A stretch of DNA of 64,000 bases from Cryptomeria japonica (Eukaryota > Streptophyta > Pinopsida > Cupressales > Cupressaceae), in contig NC_081411.1 of NCBI RefSeq assembly GCF_030272615.1, positions 37,856,640 through 37,920,639 on the forward strand, written 5' to 3'. Positions within the stretch are counted from its first letter, which is position 1, and every line of letters begins with the position of its first letter. A program made the translations under genes and the position numbers. The notes beneath the pieces were generated by a model. The model ran no database searches. It saw only the letters and a program-made list of their open reading frames with translations, and was not told the origin of the DNA. Below, one piece after another: positions 58,868-64,000 of this stretch.

Positions 58868-61864
58868 TTATTTAAATACATGATAGATTGAATAAGGTAT
58901 TTGAATATGACATGCTAAATTCTCAACTATAAGTGAGATCAAAAACATGTATACAATGATAAAAATTGAAGAAGAAAAGTCACAAGAAATCTTAGAAGAG
59001 GGATGAGTGTAATTTATTAGAGCCTTATCCCTAGAGGAAAGGACTTTATGATGAATAGGAGATAAAGATTCATAAGTGGATTTAGAAATTTGAGGGGATT
59101 CATAAAGAGATTTGTTCATCGCCAAGATTTCCTTATGAGGGGAATGAGAGTTGATAGAAGTAGAAGATGATTTAGTTGAAGTGAGATCATCATCACTACT
59201 AAATATAGCATTCACATTGAGAGATGGTCTTTTAGATGCTTTGGTGCACTTGTAGGGATTATAACCAAGTCCAAAGGTCTCATCATAAAGATTATTCCCT
59301 AGAGGAACCTTTATCCCTTGTTCGTGAGCGCCACAACCATTTCCATTATACCCATACTTAGCTAAAATATGAAAACCACAACTATAACGATTAGCCATTT
59401 CAGAAAGAGAAGGTGGTTTTTCATAAGACAAAGAATCAAATTCTTCAGAATTAGAGGTGTGAGGAGAAGAAGTTTGAGAAGCGGCCACAAAATTATTGTT
59501 CATAGGTTCAGGTAAGGTTGATTGATCTTTAGTTTCTTCCTTCTTTTTAACTTTAAGCTCTCTAGGAGGAATCCTATACTCACCTACAAAGGTGGGATTA
59601 AAGTCAAGAGATCCCCAATCATCTTCTGCGAGAACCTTCTCAGGATCAAAAGCCTTTTCATGTGTAGATTCAAGTTGTGAAGAATCTTCTTCAAGAACTT
59701 CAGACTCATCCAAAGAATTTTGATTATCAGAGGGTGATGATTCATGCATAGGTATCTTTTTTAAAGAGTCATCACTAGAAGAGGAAGGTTTAGAAGAGCT
59801 CCCTTTGGAAGTAGATGTTTTCAAACAAGCTTGAAAATTAGTATCACCTATCAAGGTATATGTCTTATTGTTATAAATAAATTTAACTTGTCTATGCAAT
59901 GTAGAGGGGACAGCTTGCATACTGTGAATCCAAGGTCTTCCTAATAACAAGTTGTATGTTAGATTTCCCGACATAACATGGATAGGAGTAGGCAAAGTAA
60001 TAGGTCCCACTGTGATGGGTAAGGTGATAATACCTAATGAAGACTTAGCCACATTATCAAAGCCTCGAATGGGATGAGAGTCAGGCTCAATAAGGGATGT
60101 ATCCACATTCATCTTATGCAATAGATTAATGCTACACACATTAAGGCCAAAGCCATTATCTACCAGTGTTCATCTTATAGCAGTGTCATTTATGATAACC
60201 ACAATCATCAAGGGATCATATTGATGTTGAATTTCACTAGTAGGCAATTCATCTTGAGTAAACACAATTTGAGCTTTAGGATTCATCACAGAGTTAACCA
60301 AAGACACTATATTACTAGATGTATTAGGTGGAGGAACATTCAAATCTTTCAAGGCATCTTGTAACATTCAATGATGAGCGGAAGAAGTTTGGATCAAATC
60401 CCAAAGGGATATCTTAGCAGGGGTAGCTTTAAGTTGTTCTATGAGATCATATTCCTTAACAATAACTTGTGAAATATGTGGAGCTTGAGGAAGAATAGGT
60501 TGGGAAGGAGGAAGTGAAGTTGGGATAACTAGAGGAGGATTAGGTTGCCTATTGTTTCTTGTGTTATAGGTATGAGCAACCGCATTATAACTCTCTCTAG
60601 TCAGTTGCTTAGCATACTCATAAGGGCTCTTAGAAGAATAACCTCCTTGCACAGTAATAATAGGTTTCTTAGGAGTGCAAAAAGAATCATTAGCATAACC
60701 ACCTTGAACCACTAAGATAGGCTTATTTAAAGGTTGAGAATTTTGAGAAGGACAAGCACCTTGGACAGTGAAGAGAGGTTTGTTAGGTGTTTCATTCACA
60801 TGTATCAAATTGATTAAGGATGGTTTAGAGGAATGAGCAAAAGCATTGGAAGAATTATTGATAGTCTTCTCTTGCACTAAAATCTTATCACAGATTAAAT
60901 CAATTTTAGGAGAGAGACAAGGGATAGGCATTGATGTTCTAGTAGGAAGAGTAGTACTGGGAAAGGGCATATCATCCTCTATCATCAAAGGATCTACATG
61001 GGGAATAAACTCTCTAGGAGAAGGATCAACATTACTCTCTAAAGTCTCACTTTTGAGAGAGAGATCTTTGAAAGAGATGTTAACCATCTTGCTTTGAACT
61101 AGGGTATCCTTATAAGTAGAACCAAGTTGAGGAGAGGGAGATGCTTTATTTTTAGAGGGAGAATAATTGAGATTCAAGGAAGGTGAGAAACTATCAAGGG
61201 AGTTTTCAATCTTGATTTCATCCCCTTTGGCTAGGGTTCTCTCATGGGATAGAGAATAATCTACACCTTCTTCTAATGGTTCATACCAAATAGTGAAGTT
61301 GTTGAAAGGAAAGTTTGAAGTATTGTCAATTTCGGGAGAGGAGATAACATTGTTTATTAATTCCTCATCCTTAGGAGGGAGAGCATCAATAGATGTGTTA
61401 AACTCATCCTCTTTCCTCAAAATATGTTCAATATAATCTTTAGGGGAGAGAAAATTAAGGAAATTGCTTATTATTTCATCTTCTTTCTCTAAGGGATGCT
61501 TATGGGTAAGACAAACTTTAGGAGAAGGGTAAGCATTTATCATTAATTCATCATTTCTAGTGGGAATTTTGTTGGAAAAGGAAATGCCATCACTAGGAAA
61601 TGTAGGGATAATGTCATCTTCTTGCACAAAAGGATCCTCATGAAGGGAGTGTTTTTTAGGAGACACAAAGTCATCAAGGGCATCATCCAAAAAAGCATGA
61701 TCATATCTATTAAAAGGTTTATCTTTTGATTCAAAAGGAGAGATCTCTTCATAGAGGGGATCATTGAAAACAACCATGTTACTAGATTTAGTGGAAGAGC
61801 TGATAGGAATGTACCCTTGAGAGGAATCATTCGACTTATTTTTCTCATCACAACGAAATGGCAT
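58868..61864 (-). pseudogene. GP2 gag-protease-G-patch polyprotein, two premature stops
   Basis: A single frame of about 998 codons. N-terminal half is acidic with repeated SPK/DP motifs. Around 60500 comes VIVKEYDLIEQLKATPAKIS and LWDLIQTSS, standard text before Tat-type proteases. Protease: TLVDNGFGLNVCSINLLHKM (active-site loop, about 60165-60110) and NLLLGRPWIHSMQAVPSTLH. Then a Ser/Asp-rich stretch and a G-patch, KYGYNGNGCGAHEQG with FGLGYNP (about 59365-59255). It is broken only by TGA at 60368-60370 and 60167-60169; both fit CGA (Arg) to TGA. The original start may be MLDFYLHSQDELDEALDEF at 61979 in another frame, which needs one frameshift near 61870. Confidence 0.85.
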
Positions 61865-62149
61865 AGTAACAATGTTTATGAGTTTTTTGGTAAAATGAAG
61901 GTTTGGTATCTTTAGGGTTCAAAAACTCATCTAAAGCTTCATCTAATTCATCTTGGCTATGCAAATAAAAATCTAACATTTTGAAATAAAAATTGCATAA
62001 AACTTAAACACACAATGCAAAGAAACACAATCTTTCTTTTCACTTTTTTTTTGTCTTTTCTTTTTTTTTTTTTTTTAATGAAAATGAAACACACTAAATC
62101 TAGATCTAGATCTAACAAATGTAATGCAAGAGAAATAAATAATAAGATT
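61865..62149 (-). mobile_element. GP2 leader
   Basis: Between primer-binding site and main frame. Contains T-rich runs (62043-62079), CTAGATCTAGATCTA (62099-62113) and the 5' coding extension from 61979 noted above. Confidence 0.6.
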
Positions 62150-62165
62150 CACATCGGGTTCACCA
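62150..62165 (-). other. GP2 primer-binding site
   Basis: Minus strand TGGTGAACCCGATGTG, five bases after the LTR end CTACACA. Matches the GP1 site except C to T at one base. Confidence 0.8.
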
Positions 62166-62169
62166 AAAA

Positions 62170-63851
62170 TGTGTAGGGGGAAAAAGTGACACTAAGCTAA
62201 TATGCCCTAATCTCACTTTCAATCACACACTTGTGGAATACGAAAGAGCCTAGAGGTATCACACAATTGGCTACTTCTTTTTGTGGAAGAGAGAGCCATG
62301 GGCTACCTATTAGGATTTCTATTCCTTTGTTGCAAATGATAGATAGAATGATACAAGTTCAACTATTAACCCTAAAGTGTAAGTATGAACTAGTAACTTT
62401 GAGCACAAGATTGTAGAATTGAAGTTTAAACAATGAAAAGATGTAAACACAAGGACAAGAAAAGAATGCAGATGCGTACCTGGAGTCAAAATCTGAGTGA
62501 AAATGTTTGGGACGGGAGCACAAGCGCCACTATCTTGATTCTACTCCTAAAACTGTTGTTTTTGGCAACCTGAAAGCTGTCGAAAAGTGCTGAAAACTTA
62601 CTATCTGACAGAGGGACCAGGGCACCCAACACCCCTGTCCCAAGGACCAGGGTGCCCAGCGCCCCTATCCTGGCAGGACCAGGGCACCCCATGCCCCTGT
62701 CTTGGTCTTTTACTCTCAAATTTGGTGTGTTGCTCGATCTTGGTCCGCTTCCATTGGATCTGTGACTTGCGGCATCGTCCGAATCTTGAAACTTGCACTT
62801 ATATCTGAAAAGGGTTGTAGGCGGCTATATAGGGTTTTGCCTTAGTCAAACCCCCGCTTTGGTGATTTCCACCTCCATGAATAGCCAAGTTGTATTGTAA
62901 AAGTAGTGTGTGTGCAGACCTTGTTTGTGTGCAAGATCCTAAAATGCAAGTAAGCAAACTAGAGCAACCTAAAAAGTAAACCCTAATTGCTTGTAAATGA
63001 TAATGTAAATGCTCCAAAAAAAGTGATCTAAAGCATGAATACAAATGATATAATGAGGCTTATGCAAAGACATGAAAACAACATGAAATCATACCCATCC
63101 CCAAGGGAGGGGTACAAGCCAATCTTCAGTCGGTAATCCCCTATTGTTCTTCAATGTCTTCAAAGCCCTAAATGGATGAATGAAATTGATGGATGCTTGA
63201 TGGATGGATATTGAATGTTGTTGAAGTCTTCAAAGATCTGCTCTTTCGCTACATAGAAGGTCCCTAAAACCAAAATCGGATCCTTTCAAATGAAGAAAGA
63301 GAGCTCTTATATATGAAACCCTAGGTTGTAATTTCAACTTTTGGCCGACCTAGAAATTGAATCTCCTGCCAATTTCTGGGTATAAGCTTTATTTTATGAT
63401 TGGATTGCGCTCCTAAAATTTTGGGAAAAATGTCCGGGACCATGTGCACTCCGGGCGTCATGGTCCTCTCCGAGCACCATGGTCCCGACAACTTTTCACC
63501 AAATTTTTAGGGCCATTGGATATGATGATTTTAGAGAGAATCCCGAAGTTATAGGTGATTTTGAGATGTTTTGACCCCTGAAATCAAGCCCCCAAGTTTG
63601 AAATAGGACCTAATTAGGGTTTTTGATTAAATGATGTATTGGAGGAATAAAATGAAAAGGGCACACTTTAATGAAAGGGCCCAACTTTATGATATGGGAG
63701 ATGATAAAATAGAACCTTAGACCTAATTAATTTAATTAATTAAGTGCTAAAGGGGAAATGCAATGCAAAATGCAAAATGCACCAAGGCGGGTGCTAAACT
63801 AGGTGTGAAATTGTACCACCCTAGCAAGTGCGTACAATTTACGATGCTACA
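62170..63851 (-). repeat. GP2 5' LTR
   Basis: Same ends as the 3' LTR. It is longer because of an extra GC-rich unit (around 62620-62658) and an extra half-unit at about 63466-63486 in the modules. Minus-strand TATA at 63314-63305. Several CpG to TpG/CpA differences from the partner. Confidence 0.93.
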
Positions 63852-63856
63852 CAAAG

Positions 63857-64000
63857 ATTTAACGTGGTTTACCCAAAATGGGTTACGTCCACCATACACA
63901 GTCGTCCAATCTTTCTTATTATCCAGCAAAAATAGTACATCAACCTTACCATGCCTTAAGTATCCTAGCTGCTTATAACATGCATTTTTAGGGCAACAAA
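63857..64000 (-). repeat. Continuation of the copia-type LTR beyond GP2
   Basis: ATTTAACGTGGTTTACCC and the following text up to the window edge. Joined to 55227-55329 through the single CAAAG target it gives CACAAAGATTTAACGTGG, a widespread LTR word. Confidence 0.6.

Larger units (their letters stand above)
55330..63851 (-). mobile_element. GP2: complete non-autonomous gag-protease gypsy element
   Basis: LTRs 55330-56974 and 62170-63851, primer-binding site 62150-62165, polypurine tract 56975-56991, one gag-protease ORF, and a perfect 5-bp target duplication CAAAG at 55325-55329 and 63852-63856. It has no reverse transcriptase, RNase H or integrase, so it fits the class of terminal-repeat elements with gag only, here extended by protease and G-patch. 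It must be moved by enzymes of a related element. It is inserted in a copia-type LTR. Confidence 0.92.

Overview
The window looks like intergenic DNA of a large seed-plant nuclear genome, most plausibly a conifer; this is inferred from style, not from a marker gene. There is no intact host gene, rRNA or tRNA that I can recognise. Nearly all interpretable sequence is old, nested LTR-retrotransposon DNA (copia/Sirevirus-like, Ty3/gypsy Tat-like, chromovirus-like and two gag-protease-only gypsy elements), plus one CACTA-type transposon end and several tandem-repeat arrays. Coding remains are broken mostly by in-frame TAG and TGA codons, as expected from deamination of methylated CAG and CGA sites.

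Layout. 1-11651: minus-strand gag-protease gypsy element (called GP1 here) with 5' LTR 10434-11651, PBS and leader; its gag start region is split by a copia-like non-autonomous element (NA1, 3309-9356) that carries one long degenerate ORF. 11652-15890: minus-strand Sirevirus-like copia gag-pol. 15891-17911: LTR-like DNA and a chromovirus 3' end. 17912-20955: 3' part of a second ORF-only copia-like element (NA2, minus). 20956-24666: chromovirus gag-protease, Met-tRNA-type PBS and 5' LTR (minus). 24667-37090: plus-strand Tat-like gypsy element with protease, G-patch, RT, two RNase H domains, integrase, an antisense plant-mobile-domain (PMD) gene, tandem repeats and a 3' LTR. 37091-38367: 3' end and 3' LTR of GP1. 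38368-39510: Sirevirus polypurine tracts and 3' LTR. 39511 onward: a CACTA-like end, then about 5 kb with little recognisable content. 44780-50972: a block bounded by inverted LTR-type ends, with an 84-bp tandem array. 52926-55226: a third ORF-only gag/env-like pseudogene (NA3). 55227-64000: a copia-type LTR split by a complete, fairly young non-autonomous gag-protease gypsy element (GP2, 55330-63851) with a perfect CAAAG target duplication.

The most striking point is that the two GP1 LTRs, 25 kb apart and in opposite orientation, are flanked by the same 5-bp target duplication (CATCT), and the Sirevirus sequences beside them join into one coherent 3' end. This implies that GP1 was inserted once into the Sirevirus and that a later inversion (or a misassembly) turned one half round.

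No host pathway is encoded. How these genes relate is retrotransposon biology: GP1, GP2 and the NA elements lack visible reverse transcriptase here and would need enzymes from autonomous relatives; the Tat-like, chromovirus and Sirevirus copies are themselves dead.
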